DNA of 64,000 bases from QPJE01 sp051747745 (GCA_051747745.1 JBNJGL010000005.1:5924-69923), one strand, 5' to 3'; counted from the stretch's first letter, positions 24,041 through 32,931 are shown. The notes: generated by a model from the letters alone, not told the origin. Translations and numbers: made by a program.

Positions 24041-25033
24041 TTAATTTTTTAATTTACTTATCAATTTAGGCAAAAATTCATTTATATCTGCTACAATACC
24101 AAGATCACAAATATCAAATATAGGTGCATCAGGATCTTTATCTACTGCAATAATATATTTTGATTTCAGTATTCCACTGGAAAAATGTGCTGCTCCACTG
24201 GCAGCTAAACTTATAAACAAATCTGGCTGTATTGTTTTACCACTTGATCCAATTAAATTTTCAATCGGTACCCAGCCTGTATCTGTTGAAGGTCTGGTTC
24301 CTCCAACTGCTGCATCAAATATTTCTGCAAGCTCATGTACCATCTGGACACCCTGATCGGATTTGACACCTCTTCCACCTGCAATAACTACACATGCATT
24401 TTCAACCAGCTTGCATTTTGGTTCTTTTACTTCCATTTCCAGCAGTTCCAGACCATTCAATTCCGGTTTTTCGTATTCTACATCAATAATTTCACAGCTG
24501 CCTGCAGAATTTTTTTGAGGTTTTTTTACAGCTCCAGCACTTATTGTTGCCATCTGCGGTCTGTGTTTGGGACATATAATTTCAACTATACATCCACCTT
24601 TAAAACCAGGTACTGTTGTGATTAGCTGTTTTTCTCCATCAATTTCTTTTATGTATAAATCACTGCAGTGGGCTGTTAAACCAGTTTCCAGCCTGGCAGC
24701 AACTGCCGGAGCAAGCTGCATACTGAGATCTGTTGCTCCAAATAACATTATTTCCGGTCTTGGGTCTTCTGTCAAACTGCTTATAATATCTGTATAAAGA
24801 TCAATTTTAAAATGTTTAAGTTCAGGATCTGATATTTTATATATTTTATCTACTTTATATTCCTGCAGTTCTGATATCATATCATCAATTTGATGGCCTA
24901 TAATTAATGCAGAAATCTCAGCACCTAACTCTTCTGCAAGCTCAATCCCTTTACCCAGTGCCTGCAGTGAAACATCCATTATCTCTCCATTTCTCTGTTC
25001 CAGCCATACTAAAACTTCATTTTGGGTTTTCAT
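24041..25033 (-). CDS. etfA: Electron transfer flavoprotein alpha subunit
   Basis: This 330-residue subunit carries the electron-shuttling FAD. The FAD-binding C-terminal domain shows AVGGTRPSTDTGWVPIENLI, GSSGKTIQPDLFISLAASGA and YIIAVDKDPDAPIFDICDLG, variants of the usual family motifs. The N-terminal domain has HQIDDMISELQEYKVDKIY and LFGATDLSMQLAPAVAARL. It lies 33 bp after etfB and directly follows the molybdenum hydroxylase genes, suggesting it accepts electrons from that enzyme. No classical ETF partner (acyl-CoA dehydrogenase, CaiA-like, lactate dehydrogenase) is adjacent. Confidence 0.92.
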   Translation of the reverse strand: MKTQNEVLVWLEQRNGEIMDVSLQALGKGIELAEELGAEISALIIGHQIDDMISELQEYKVDKIYKISDPELKHFKIDLYTDIISSLTEDPRPEIMLFGATDLSMQLAPAVAARLETGLTAHCSDLYIKEIDGEKQLITTVPGFKGGCIVEIICPKHRPQMATISAGAVKKPQKNSAGSCEIIDVEYEKPELNGLELLEMEVKEPKCKLVENACVVIAGGRGVKSDQGVQMVHELAEIFDAAVGGTRPSTDTGWVPIENLIGSSGKTIQPDLFISLAASGAAHFSSGILKSKYIIAVDKDPDAPIFDICDLGIVADINEFLPKLISKLKN

Positions 25034-25066
25034 CTGATAATCAATCTTCCTTTCTACATTAAATTT

Positions 25067-25870
25067 TTATATATCCTGACTTAAAATCTTTTCTTTTACT
25101 TTTTCTATAATTTCTTCAGAAACACCTTCAAGAATATTCTTTTCTCTTTCAAAACTCTGTTCATATGTGTTGATAACTCTGGTAGGTGATCCTTCAAGAC
25201 CAATTGTTTTAGGATCAATATTGAGATCTTCAGCAGTATACGTATTAAATTCTTTTTCCCCGGCAGTCATCATACCCTCTGCTGTAATTGCTCGAACTTC
25301 ATTGATGTCTTTTAGAACTGCAATAAGTCCAGGCATTTTGAGTTTAAATTTCATATAGCCGCCATATTCGATCTCTCTTTTTATCACAGCCTCTTTATTA
25401 TCAGCATCTATATTTTCTAAACTGCTGACAAAAGTTAAATGTGGTATATTCAAAATTTCTGCTATCTGCGGCCCCACCTGAGCAGTAGCTCCGTCATCAG
25501 ACTGATTACCACAAAAAATTAAATCAAAATCTTTATCCTTTATATATTCTGCTAATCCAACTGCAGTTGCCCAGCTGTCAGCTCCTGCAAAAGCTTTATC
25601 ACTTAAAAGTACCGCTTCATCTGCACCTAAAGCTAATGACCATTCCAGTACTTCACTGGCTTTTGGAGGTCCCATACTTATTACTGTTATTTTACCACCA
25701 AATTCATCTTTCAGCTTTAAGGCTTCTTCCAGTGCATGTTCATCAAAAGAATTCATTACTGCCGGAACTTTGTCCCGCTGAATATTTCCGGTTTCAGGAT
25801 CAAGGGTTATTTCCGAAAAATAATCGGGATCACTAACCTGTTTAACACAAACTATTATATCAAGTCCCAT
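25067..25870 (-). CDS. etfB: Electron transfer flavoprotein beta subunit
   Basis: This 267-residue subunit starts MGLDIIVCVKQVSDPD; the ATG at 25868-25870 has AGGAAGG upstream, so the 26 extra upstream codons are not used. Family motifs are AVMNSFDEHALEEALKLKDE, FCGNQSDDGATAQVGPQIAE and HLTFVSSLENI. Whether it holds a second FAD (bifurcating type) or AMP cannot be decided by eye. It is separated from the FAD-subunit gene of the hydroxylase by a strong hairpin. Confidence 0.92.
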   Translation of the reverse strand: MGLDIIVCVKQVSDPDYFSEITLDPETGNIQRDKVPAVMNSFDEHALEEALKLKDEFGGKITVISMGPPKASEVLEWSLALGADEAVLLSDKAFAGADSWATAVGLAEYIKDKDFDLIFCGNQSDDGATAQVGPQIAEILNIPHLTFVSSLENIDADNKEAVIKREIEYGGYMKFKLKMPGLIAVLKDINEVRAITAEGMMTAGEKEFNTYTAEDLNIDPKTIGLEGSPTRVINTYEQSFEREKNILEGVSEEIIEKVKEKILSQDI

Positions 25871-25924
25871 ATTTTTCCCTTCCTTTTTAATATATTTTGA
25901 TTTCAAAAATGATAAGTTTTTAAT

Positions 25925-25961
25925 ACCGGGATACAGAAGTAAAAACAATCTGTATCCCGGT
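25925..25961 (-). terminator. Intercistronic hairpin between hydroxylase and etfBA genes
   Basis: A perfect 13-bp stem (ACCGGGATACAGA/TCTGTATCCCGGT) with an 11-nt loop begins eight bp after the hydroxylase FAD-subunit stop and is followed on the minus strand by ATTAAAAACTT. The poor U-run suggests partial termination or 3'-end protection that sets the ratio of hydroxylase to ETF. Confidence 0.6.
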
Positions 25962-25969
25962 CAGAATAC

Positions 25970-26941
25970 TTATTTACATTTCAGCAGTGTCTTTTTAATT
26001 ATTCCTTTTGCTGCCTGTATTTTGTATTCATTGTGGTCTAAGGCTTCTGCATCTTCAAGTGATTTTTCAGCCGCCTCTTTTGCAGTTTTTACATCCAGTT
26101 TTTTACCCTTTAAATATTCCATACCTTTTTCGGCGATAACCGGATTGGCATAAACTGCGTTTAAACAGATATTTGCTTTTTTGACTTTGTCTTTATCTTT
26201 AACAACCATCACAGCACAGTTCAGGATAGGAAAATCTATAGATTCCCTAATCGCGAACTTAATAAATTCACTCTTAGCATTTTTTGGTGGTTCTGGAATC
26301 TGTATCTCTACTACTATTTCATCCGGTTCCAGTACTGTAAAATACTCTGGTTCTTCATCCTGATAAAAATCCCTGGCTTCTATTACTCTTTTAGATGTTT
26401 TTATTTTACCTTCAAGTGCAATTACTGCAGGTGCCATATCACTTGGATGAACAGCCAAACAGTCTTTTACATCTCCAAATATTGAGTGATATCTATTCTC
26501 TCCTTCTTCAGCAAAGCAGTCTTCGCCACCTTTTCTCACACAGTCAAATCTATTGTTTTCCATGCGGTAATACCAGCAGCGGCAGTCCTGACAAAGATTA
26601 CCACCTATTGTTCCCATTTCTCGAATATGTGGTGATGCTGTTCTGCGTGCTGCTCCTGCTAAAGCTCCATATTTTTCTCTTACTACTTCATTACTATATA
26701 TGTCGTGCAGCAGTGTCATACTCCCTATTTTTAGCATTCCACCTTCTTCTTTAACATAGTCCAGCCCTTCTATTGTTTTTATGTTGATTAAGGCTTCTGG
26801 AAGTTCAGTCAGAATTTCGTCTTTAAACTTACCGACTACATCTGTACCACCAGCAATTATTTCAGCCTTACCATCAAAATCAGCCAGTAATTGAGCTGCT
26901 TCCTCAACAGTATGAGCATCATAATGTTTAAATCTCTTCAT
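25970..26941 (-). CDS. Molybdenum hydroxylase FAD-binding subunit with iron-sulfur insertion
   Basis: This 323-residue subunit of the xanthine dehydrogenase family has the FAD-binding motif AEIIAGGTDVVGKFK near 30 and SPHIREMGTIGGNLCQDCRC at 103-122. After this comes a ~40-residue insertion with cysteines 122, 134 and 142 (WYYRMENNRFDCVRKGGEDC), like the [4Fe-4S]-bearing loop of the 4-hydroxybenzoyl-CoA reductase beta subunit. The position I expect for the fourth ligand is Tyr151. It overlaps the molybdenum-subunit gene by 14 bp. The C-terminal CO-dehydrogenase flavoprotein domain is complete. Confidence 0.87.
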   Translation of the reverse strand: MKRFKHYDAHTVEEAAQLLADFDGKAEIIAGGTDVVGKFKDEILTELPEALINIKTIEGLDYVKEEGGMLKIGSMTLLHDIYSNEVVREKYGALAGAARRTASPHIREMGTIGGNLCQDCRCWYYRMENNRFDCVRKGGEDCFAEEGENRYHSIFGDVKDCLAVHPSDMAPAVIALEGKIKTSKRVIEARDFYQDEEPEYFTVLEPDEIVVEIQIPEPPKNAKSEFIKFAIRESIDFPILNCAVMVVKDKDKVKKANICLNAVYANPVIAEKGMEYLKGKKLDVKTAKEAAEKSLEDAEALDHNEYKIQAAKGIIKKTLLKCK

Positions 26942-29423
26942 TCAAGACACCACTTTCCTTTGCTTTATTTATAGCCGCAAGAACTTTAGCTGGAGTCATA
27001 GGATGATCATCCACCCATTCGCCTATAGCATTGTGAATAGCAGTTCCAATTACTCCCGGTATTACAGTAGCAACATCTTCAGCAATACCGACTAAACCAT
27101 AAGGGCCATAGCCCATACCAGTTTCTACAAGATAGTTTTCTGTTGATTCTATATCCCGCATAGTCCATACTTTATAATCAATCAGGTTACCATTTAATTT
27201 TACACCAGTATCTGGATCATAAACTACTTCTTCAGCCAGGGCACGACCAACACCCATGTAGTCTCCACCATACTGCTGCCCTTCACAGGTTTCCGGACTT
27301 ATTGCTTTACCTACATCATTAACATTAACTACTTTTTTGACATATACTTTACCCAGATCAGGGTCTACCTCAACTTCAGCAAAATATGCCTGTCTGCAGA
27401 GGCGCTCTCTTCCTTCTTCAGTTCCATATCTTCCCTGGCGGTGCCAGTCCCAGGCAAATATAGGAGCACGGGAACCGTTCTGATCCAGAGTTGCTCTTTT
27501 AACAATCTCAGAAACAGGTACTTTTCTTTCCGGATTTTCCTTAGGATAAACCATGCTGTCCTTTACTTCTAAATCCTCAATTTCCATTTCTGGAAATTCT
27601 GGTGGATAATCAATATCGATCAGTTCAATAGGTGTAGTGGCATATTCAAGCAGCTTATGTTTTGCTTTTCTGGCAGCATTTCTGGAAACATATGCATCAA
27701 CACATAAGTTACAGGAGCCATCAGGTGTCATCATCTGAAATCCTACATCTTCAAAAAATCTAAAGTTTACATCATCAAGTTCTAGACCCATCTCATCTGC
27801 TACTATCTGACAGTGTGTTGTCATAGGATTAAGACCATCATCAGATTTTTGAGCCAGAATATCTACCGTTCCATCACAGTGCATTAAAACACCACAGCAG
27901 GAACAGCCTCTTGCATCATCCCATTCATGTGTCCAGGTAAATCCTACTCCATGCAGATTTCCGTTTTCAAGAACTTTAGTTCCAGGTTTATGCCATTTTT
28001 CATCCCATTTAATCGCATCTTTTCCCTTATCTATACATTCTTTTAAGCTATCTCTTACAGGAAAACCATGCTCTTCTTTAAATTTAGCCAGATGCTCCAT
28101 ATCTTTTCCTTCTGCTCCATCATTCTTAAGCGCTACTTCAGTTGGGTCCAGACCGGCAGCATCAGCTACATGGTCAAATACCAGGCTCAAACAAAGAGTG
28201 TTGTGGTTTTGTTCACATCTAAACCACCATGCTGGTGCCATATTGAGCTGAGTTTCCATATAATTTAAAAGCAGATTTGGAATGCGTGTATTTTCTATTA
28301 GATGGTCTATACCATACTGGCCCATTTTCCCACATATGTTATCTATTTTGACTGCTGTGATTGTACCATCATCTTTGAAACCAACTTTGAAACTGGTTTT
28401 ACATTCTGCATCCTGAGACAGACCGTAGAAATTATCTCTTCTGTTATAATATGTTTTAACAGGTCTTCCGGTTCTCTTGGATAATATTGTACTTATTACA
28501 TGTACTCCATGGGTGTGGTGCATAAATGGATTACCACCACCACCAAATTGTGATCCCTGATAGGGAACATGCAGTTTAATTTTATTTAATGGAAGATCAA
28601 ATTTTGGTGCCAGCAGTGTTTTACCACTATATGCCTGCTGCTGGTGGGCCCATATTTCCAGATTGTCGCCCCTCCAGGCAACAACATCACTTATCAGTTC
28701 AGGACCTGCAACTGAATATGGACGTCTTCTGGCTTTGAATTCTATAATTTGATCTGCTTCTTTAAGACCTTTTTCTATATCTCCCCGCTCTATCTTTACT
28801 TTTCTTAAAATATTATTTTTATCATTTATTTCTTCAGCAGCTTTTGGTGCTCCTGGTTTAAGAGCTTCATGAGGATCCAGTATTACAGGTAATTCTTCCC
28901 ACTCGATTTCTATTAACTTTAGTGCTCTTTCTGCTATTTCCGGAGTATCAGCACAGACTGCAGCACCAACTGGATGACCTTCCCACCAGGCAACTCCATC
29001 TAAAACTCGACCGCCACCCTGAAGCCACTGTTCCTGAGTAACTGCCAATTCCTCTTTACCTTTGTAAAAATCCTGGCCATCAAATGGCATATGTCCTGCA
29101 TTAAATTTGGTTTCCAGTCCTGTCAGTTCTTTCCCCTCAAGTTCTGGATCATCAAATCTGAGTACAGCTCTAACTCCAGGTAATTCTTCAGCTTTCTCAG
29201 TATTCATACTTTTAATTTTTGCATGACCATGGGGAGAAGGATAAATTTTACAGTACAGCATTCCAGGGAGTTTTACATCTCTGGTATATTCAGCCTGACC
29301 GCCTGCTTTTTCTTTACCATCCATTCTTTTTATTCCGCGTTTACCAATCAGATTAAACTCTTCAGGAATATATCTATCGCGAACTAAAGGTTCAATTTCC
29401 ATTTTTTTTACTTCATTATCCAT
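26928..29423 (-). CDS. Molybdenum hydroxylase large (molybdopterin-binding) subunit, predicted SDMH
   Basis: This 831-residue catalytic subunit of an xanthine-dehydrogenase-family enzyme starts with GKRGIKRMDGKEKAGGQAEY, the usual N-terminal a/b hammerhead entry. QGSQFGGGGNPFMHHTHGVH is the cofactor-binding region, RPVKTYYNRRDNFYG and MTPDGSCNLCVDAY follow, and YGLVGIAEDVATVIPGV near the C terminus contains the predicted catalytic Glu. Genomic association with YqeB/YqeC predicts a labile selenium ligand rather than sulfur. The substrate is unknown: purine, nicotinate-like or aromatic acyl substrates are all possible for the family. Confidence 0.87.
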   Translation of the reverse strand: MDNEVKKMEIEPLVRDRYIPEEFNLIGKRGIKRMDGKEKAGGQAEYTRDVKLPGMLYCKIYPSPHGHAKIKSMNTEKAEELPGVRAVLRFDDPELEGKELTGLETKFNAGHMPFDGQDFYKGKEELAVTQEQWLQGGGRVLDGVAWWEGHPVGAAVCADTPEIAERALKLIEIEWEELPVILDPHEALKPGAPKAAEEINDKNNILRKVKIERGDIEKGLKEADQIIEFKARRRPYSVAGPELISDVVAWRGDNLEIWAHQQQAYSGKTLLAPKFDLPLNKIKLHVPYQGSQFGGGGNPFMHHTHGVHVISTILSKRTGRPVKTYYNRRDNFYGLSQDAECKTSFKVGFKDDGTITAVKIDNICGKMGQYGIDHLIENTRIPNLLLNYMETQLNMAPAWWFRCEQNHNTLCLSLVFDHVADAAGLDPTEVALKNDGAEGKDMEHLAKFKEEHGFPVRDSLKECIDKGKDAIKWDEKWHKPGTKVLENGNLHGVGFTWTHEWDDARGCSCCGVLMHCDGTVDILAQKSDDGLNPMTTHCQIVADEMGLELDDVNFRFFEDVGFQMMTPDGSCNLCVDAYVSRNAARKAKHKLLEYATTPIELIDIDYPPEFPEMEIEDLEVKDSMVYPKENPERKVPVSEIVKRATLDQNGSRAPIFAWDWHRQGRYGTEEGRERLCRQAYFAEVEVDPDLGKVYVKKVVNVNDVGKAISPETCEGQQYGGDYMGVGRALAEEVVYDPDTGVKLNGNLIDYKVWTMRDIESTENYLVETGMGYGPYGLVGIAEDVATVIPGVIGTAIHNAIGEWVDDHPMTPAKVLAAINKAKESGVLNEEI

Positions 29424-29427
29424 TTAA

Positions 29428-29928
29428 TTAACCTTCCTTCCCCGTAATTTTTTCAGCTGCTTCTTTTACAGCCGGTATGTGAGCTGGGTAGGTTCCACAG
29501 CGGCAAATATTTCCTTCCAGAGCATCTTTAATTTCTTCTTCAGTTGGATCAGGATTTTCATCAAGCAGAGCTTTAGAAGTCATTACAAATCCAGGTGTAC
29601 AGTAACCACACTGCATCGAATGATGCTTTGCGTAGGCATCAATTAAAGGATGATCTGTTTGATTCAAATGTTCAATCGTTTCTATTTTTTTACCTTCACA
29701 TTCAATTGCCAGAGTCATACAGGATAAAATCGGACGTGAATCCATTATAACTGTACAGGAACCACATGCTCCTCTATCACACATTTCTTTAGTTCCAGTA
29801 AATCCCAGCTTTTCATGCAGTACCTCTCTTAATGTCCACTGAGGTTCTACTACAATCTCATAATCTTTTTCATTTACATTGAGAGTGATCTTCTTTTCCC
29901 AAACATATTCTTCATCCTTTGTTGTCAT
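29428..29928 (-). CDS. Molybdenum hydroxylase [2Fe-2S] subunit
   Basis: This 166-residue electron-transfer subunit has an N-terminal plant-type ferredoxin domain, CDRGACGSCTVIMDSRPILSC at about 54-74 (three spacer-typical cysteines plus the fourth), then a helical second-cluster domain with MQCGYCTPGFVM and EGNICRCGTYPAHIPAV. It opens the three-gene hydroxylase operon, four bp before the molybdenum-subunit gene, behind an AAAGGAG site. It transfers electrons from the molybdenum centre toward the FAD subunit. Confidence 0.92.
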   Translation of the reverse strand: MTTKDEEYVWEKKITLNVNEKDYEIVVEPQWTLREVLHEKLGFTGTKEMCDRGACGSCTVIMDSRPILSCMTLAIECEGKKIETIEHLNQTDHPLIDAYAKHHSMQCGYCTPGFVMTSKALLDENPDPTEEEIKDALEGNICRCGTYPAHIPAVKEAAEKITGKEG

Positions 29929-30024
29929 ATTAATCTCCTTTCAATTAAATTTCGTCAGACTGCTGCCAAAGTTCCAAATTAATGTTTGTTTTAAATCACC
30001 TCCGTTTTTTTAGTGTTATCTATA

Positions 30025-31149
30025 TTATTTATATTTATCTTTTAATAATTTAACAGCTTTATCTAAATCAGAATTAAACCTGTTTAAAGCAAGGATTTCA
30101 AAAGTTTCATTATATTTATCTTCTAGATCAGCATAATTTTTTTCTTCCTGTATTAAATAGCTTCCTGAAAATGGTTTTAAAATCTTCGTATACTGATATA
30201 AGGCTTCTGCTTTATCTTCCAACAAATCGACATTAATACTGTCAGCACATTCAAAAACAATGTCAGGTCGACATAAAACAGCAGCATCTGCAGCCAGATT
30301 AATATTTTCAAGATCATTATCTATATAGAGCAGCAGATCGGGAGATATTCTGACCGGACCATTTTCTTTAATGATATCTTCTATTGAAATCCATTCTCTC
30401 TGCCTGCTGAGGCCACCGGCTTCCCAGAGAGCTTTGCCTAATTCTGTTCTAAATGCTATATATTTTTTAATCTCTGCGGAATATATTATAAAATCGGGAA
30501 TAAGTATGGTTGTTTTTCTTGGAACTTCAAAAGAAATTTTATCTGCTTTTTGAGGTGGAGGTACTGATTCTTTGAGTCCAATAGGATGTTTTATTAGTTC
30601 TGTTGAGCTGGGAATACTCATGGGAATGTAGTATATATCTTCAGCTTTTAATTCATCGATCAGCTTTAAAATAGAATATTTTGTGTAGGCTATTTTGTAT
30701 GTGCTCTTTAATGATGCTTCTATTTTATTTCTTCCGACTTTTATAAACTCTTCTCTACTTATATTTTTTATAAGTAAGTCTATCAATAAGTCGAATAATT
30801 CTCTGCGCAGTTCATTTAATGGATTATGTAAAAATCTTTCTACATTATTGGACATTGTTATATCTTTTAATGAAAGTTTTTTCATAATTTTATTTTCAAG
30901 CTGCCGATATTCTCTGCTTAAATTACTGCTTAATTCAAATTTATCTGGAAAGTTATTTATAATAAATTCATCTCTTATTTTATCAAATTGTTTATAAAAG
31001 ATGCTGCGGTAATTTTCTGGAATTTTTATAGAATCTTCTGTAACTTTTATCTCTTTTTTTTCTTCAATTAAATTTTCTAATTCTGTAAAGTAAGATAACC
31101 ACTCTGAAGAAAAATTATTTTTAGATAAATTTTCTTGTAATTTTTCCAT
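30025..31149 (-). CDS. Unrecognised 374-residue soluble protein
   Basis: I do not recognise this family. It is acidic and highly charged, has no signal peptide or membrane segment, a helical N-terminal half (leucine- and lysine-rich, about 1-170) and a mixed C-terminal half with IPMSIPSSTELIKHPIG, TILIPDFIIYSAEIKKYIAF and ISPDLLLYIDNDLENINLAA followed by CRPDIVFECADSINVD. It starts 29 bp after the UxaA large-subunit stop and ends 96 bp before the hydroxylase, so it may link the two operons in one transcript. It could be a chaperone or specificity protein for either enzyme; this is conjecture. Confidence 0.7.
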   Translation of the reverse strand: MEKLQENLSKNNFSSEWLSYFTELENLIEEKKEIKVTEDSIKIPENYRSIFYKQFDKIRDEFIINNFPDKFELSSNLSREYRQLENKIMKKLSLKDITMSNNVERFLHNPLNELRRELFDLLIDLLIKNISREEFIKVGRNKIEASLKSTYKIAYTKYSILKLIDELKAEDIYYIPMSIPSSTELIKHPIGLKESVPPPQKADKISFEVPRKTTILIPDFIIYSAEIKKYIAFRTELGKALWEAGGLSRQREWISIEDIIKENGPVRISPDLLLYIDNDLENINLAADAAVLCRPDIVFECADSINVDLLEDKAEALYQYTKILKPFSGSYLIQEEKNYADLEDKYNETFEILALNRFNSDLDKAVKLLKDKYK

Positions 31150-31178
31150 AATTACACCTCAATTATTTAAATTTTTTG

Positions 31179-32348
31179 TTAAATTATTGGGCCTTTAGTA
31201 TATATATCCATAGATTTTGTATAATTAATTGCCTCACCTTTTGTCATATTTCCAGAACAAACTTCCAGAAGTAATTTAAGTGATACTTCACCTATCTCTT
31301 CAATAGATTTTTCTCCACTCAATATTTCGCTGGCATCTACATCCATATCATTTTTCATATTGTTAAATGTAATATTATTACCACAGATTTTAATTACCGG
31401 AACTATTGGAAAACCCTGTGGTGCTCCTCTTCCAGTTGAAAATAATATTATCTGAGATCCTCCTACTGCCATACCTGTTAAAACTTCTATTTCCCTTCCA
31501 GGTGTATCTTTAATCCAGAGGCCGGGGCCATCCGGTTTTTCGGAATATTCCATTACTCCCTGAATTTCTCTGGTACCTGATTTAACAATTGCTCCTAAAG
31601 ACTTTTCTTCAATAGAACTTAATCCTCCCTTTATATTACCCGGTGTGGGCTGACCTTCTCTCATGTCAACACCCATAGATTTTGCTCTATCTTCCATCTC
31701 ACTTACAATTCTTTCGATTTCTGAAGCTACAAATGAATTTTTTGCTCTTCTTTTCAGTATCTGTTCTGCTCCAATAAACTCAGTTGTTTCTCCAAAAATT
31801 ACTTTACCACCTGCATCAACAATTCTATCTGCTACATAACCAATAACAGGGTTTGAAGTAACTCCAGAAGTAGCATCAGAAGCTCCACATTTTATACCCA
31901 TGGTTATTTCTGACAGGTCAGCTTCTTTTCTCTGCTGACCGGATATTTTTCTTACCAGATCCTGAGCCAGTTCTATGCCCAACTGCATTGCTTTTATGGT
32001 TCCTCCCACTTCCTGAACAGTTAGTCTTTCTACAGGTTTACCTGTTTCTTTTATTTCTTTATACAGCCTTTCTGTGTCAACACCCTCACAACCTAAACTT
32101 ACTATCAGTACTGCCCCGGCATTTGGGTTTTGTCCTATCTTAATTAAAGAGTCAGTAATTACTTTGAGATCAGGAGGGGTCTGGCAGCATCCCTGATGAT
32201 GGAGTATTCCTTCGGTCATTTTTGTGTTTTCTACTATATTCTCTACTACTTCATTAACACAGACAACCGAAGGAATAACTGCTACATGGTTGCGTGTTCC
32301 AACAGATCCATCTTCTCTATAATATCCTTTAAATTTCAAATTTTTCAC
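31179..32348 (-). CDS. UxaA-family dehydratase/lyase, large subunit
   Basis: This 389-residue protein of the altronate/galactarate dehydratase C-terminal family also includes the large subunit of sulfolactate sulfo-lyase (SuyB). Motifs are YREDGSVGTRNHVAVIPSVV at the N terminus, HHQGCCQTPPDLKVITDSL, VSLGCEGVDTERLY, GIKCGASDATSGVTSNPVIG and GAPQGFPIVPVIKICGNNIT near the C terminus. Conserved cysteines likely bind Fe. With the small SAF-domain partner 14 bp upstream it should form an active two-subunit lyase acting on a hydroxy-acid taken up by the TRAP system. The exact substrate cannot be read from sequence. Confidence 0.85.
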   Translation of the reverse strand: MKNLKFKGYYREDGSVGTRNHVAVIPSVVCVNEVVENIVENTKMTEGILHHQGCCQTPPDLKVITDSLIKIGQNPNAGAVLIVSLGCEGVDTERLYKEIKETGKPVERLTVQEVGGTIKAMQLGIELAQDLVRKISGQQRKEADLSEITMGIKCGASDATSGVTSNPVIGYVADRIVDAGGKVIFGETTEFIGAEQILKRRAKNSFVASEIERIVSEMEDRAKSMGVDMREGQPTPGNIKGGLSSIEEKSLGAIVKSGTREIQGVMEYSEKPDGPGLWIKDTPGREIEVLTGMAVGGSQIILFSTGRGAPQGFPIVPVIKICGNNITFNNMKNDMDVDASEILSGEKSIEEIGEVSLKLLLEVCSGNMTKGEAINYTKSMDIYTKGPII

Positions 32349-32362
32349 CTCACTATTAATTC

Positions 32363-32671
32363 TTATTTAATATCTCCTCTACCTCTTGTGCTGTCCAAAT
32401 TGTGAACGTGAACATATTCACCTGCTTTAATATTTTTGGATGCCTTTCCAATTACTTCTCCATATTTTACTATTTCTTCTGATTTATTAATATCTTCTAC
32501 CGCAATTTTATGTCCGAATGGTATTTTTTCTTTAGATTCAAGCAAGCTTTTCTCCTGCCCGTCTTTTTTTAAGACTCTTATTTGAGAATTTTCCGATGTT
32601 TCAAAAAATATTGTTGCAACATTATCTTTTTCATCCATTAAAAGACCAACAATATTATTTTCAGAAGCCAT
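32363..32671 (-). CDS. UxaA-family dehydratase/lyase, small (SAF-domain) subunit
   Basis: This 102-residue SAF-domain protein corresponds to the N-terminal part of altronate dehydratase or to SuyA. VGLLMDEKDNVATIFF opens the domain; the hallmark is IPFGHKIAVEDINKSEEIVKYGEVIGKAS followed by IKAGEYVHVHNLDSTRGRGD (split here), matching the G-H-K-x-A and G-x-x-V-H-x-H-N motifs. It is first gene after the consensus promoter at 32779-32807. Confidence 0.88.
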   Translation of the reverse strand: MASENNIVGLLMDEKDNVATIFFETSENSQIRVLKKDGQEKSLLESKEKIPFGHKIAVEDINKSEEIVKYGEVIGKASKNIKAGEYVHVHNLDSTRGRGDIK

Positions 32672-32754
32672 ATTTTCACCTCTTCTCTTTTTTTATATAT
32701 TGACATACTATTGGTTTAATTTATAATATTAAGACTATTTATTTTAAGTATTAT

Positions 32755-32771
32755 GTATGATGTATACATTA
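32755..32771. promoter_or_regulatory. GntR-type operator downstream of the uxaA promoter
   Basis: GTATGATGTATACATTA, centred on a TGTATACA palindrome, begins eight bp after the -10 hexamer, a roadblock position. A 15-of-17 identical copy occurs at 33727-33743 in front of the gntR1 gene, suggesting that GntR1 regulates both. Confidence 0.65.
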
Positions 32772-32778
32772 CATTTTA

Positions 32779-32807
32779 ATTATAAGACTATTTATATAAT
32801 TTGTCAA
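32779..32807 (-). promoter_or_regulatory. Consensus sigma-A promoter of the uxaA genes
   Basis: TTGACA (32807-32802), a 17-bp spacer and TATAAT (32784-32779) on the minus strand: a perfect consensus promoter, which would be very strong unless repressed. The repeated GTATAC-core operator lies just downstream. It is about 108 bp before the start of the small subunit. Confidence 0.88.
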
Positions 32808-32835
32808 CAAAAATAGACATATTTTTTTATTGAAT

Positions 32836-32893
32836 ATAAAAAATCCAGAATTTATCATAATTTAATAATAACTGCTGGATTTCATCTGGATTT
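32836..32893 (-). terminator. Terminator of gntR1
   Basis: AAATCCAG (two tandem copies) pairs with CTGGATTT, then the minus strand runs TTTTTTATATTC. The duplicated 5' arm allows two alternative stems. It separates gntR1 from the uxaA promoter. Confidence 0.7.
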
Positions 32894-32931
32894 GTATAGT
32901 TTTTTATTCTTTTTTAAAAACCACTAATATA

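Noticed and set aside
29994..30004. Perfect ribosome-site-like GGAGGTGATT between the 374-aa gene and the 2Fe-2S gene
   Set aside because: No start codon at a workable distance opens more than about ten codons; treated as chance or a relic.
31179..32671. Naming the lyase altronate dehydratase or sulfolactate sulfo-lyase
   Set aside because: Both are the same family and the neighbourhood lacks uronate or sulfonate pathway genes, so only the family call is kept.
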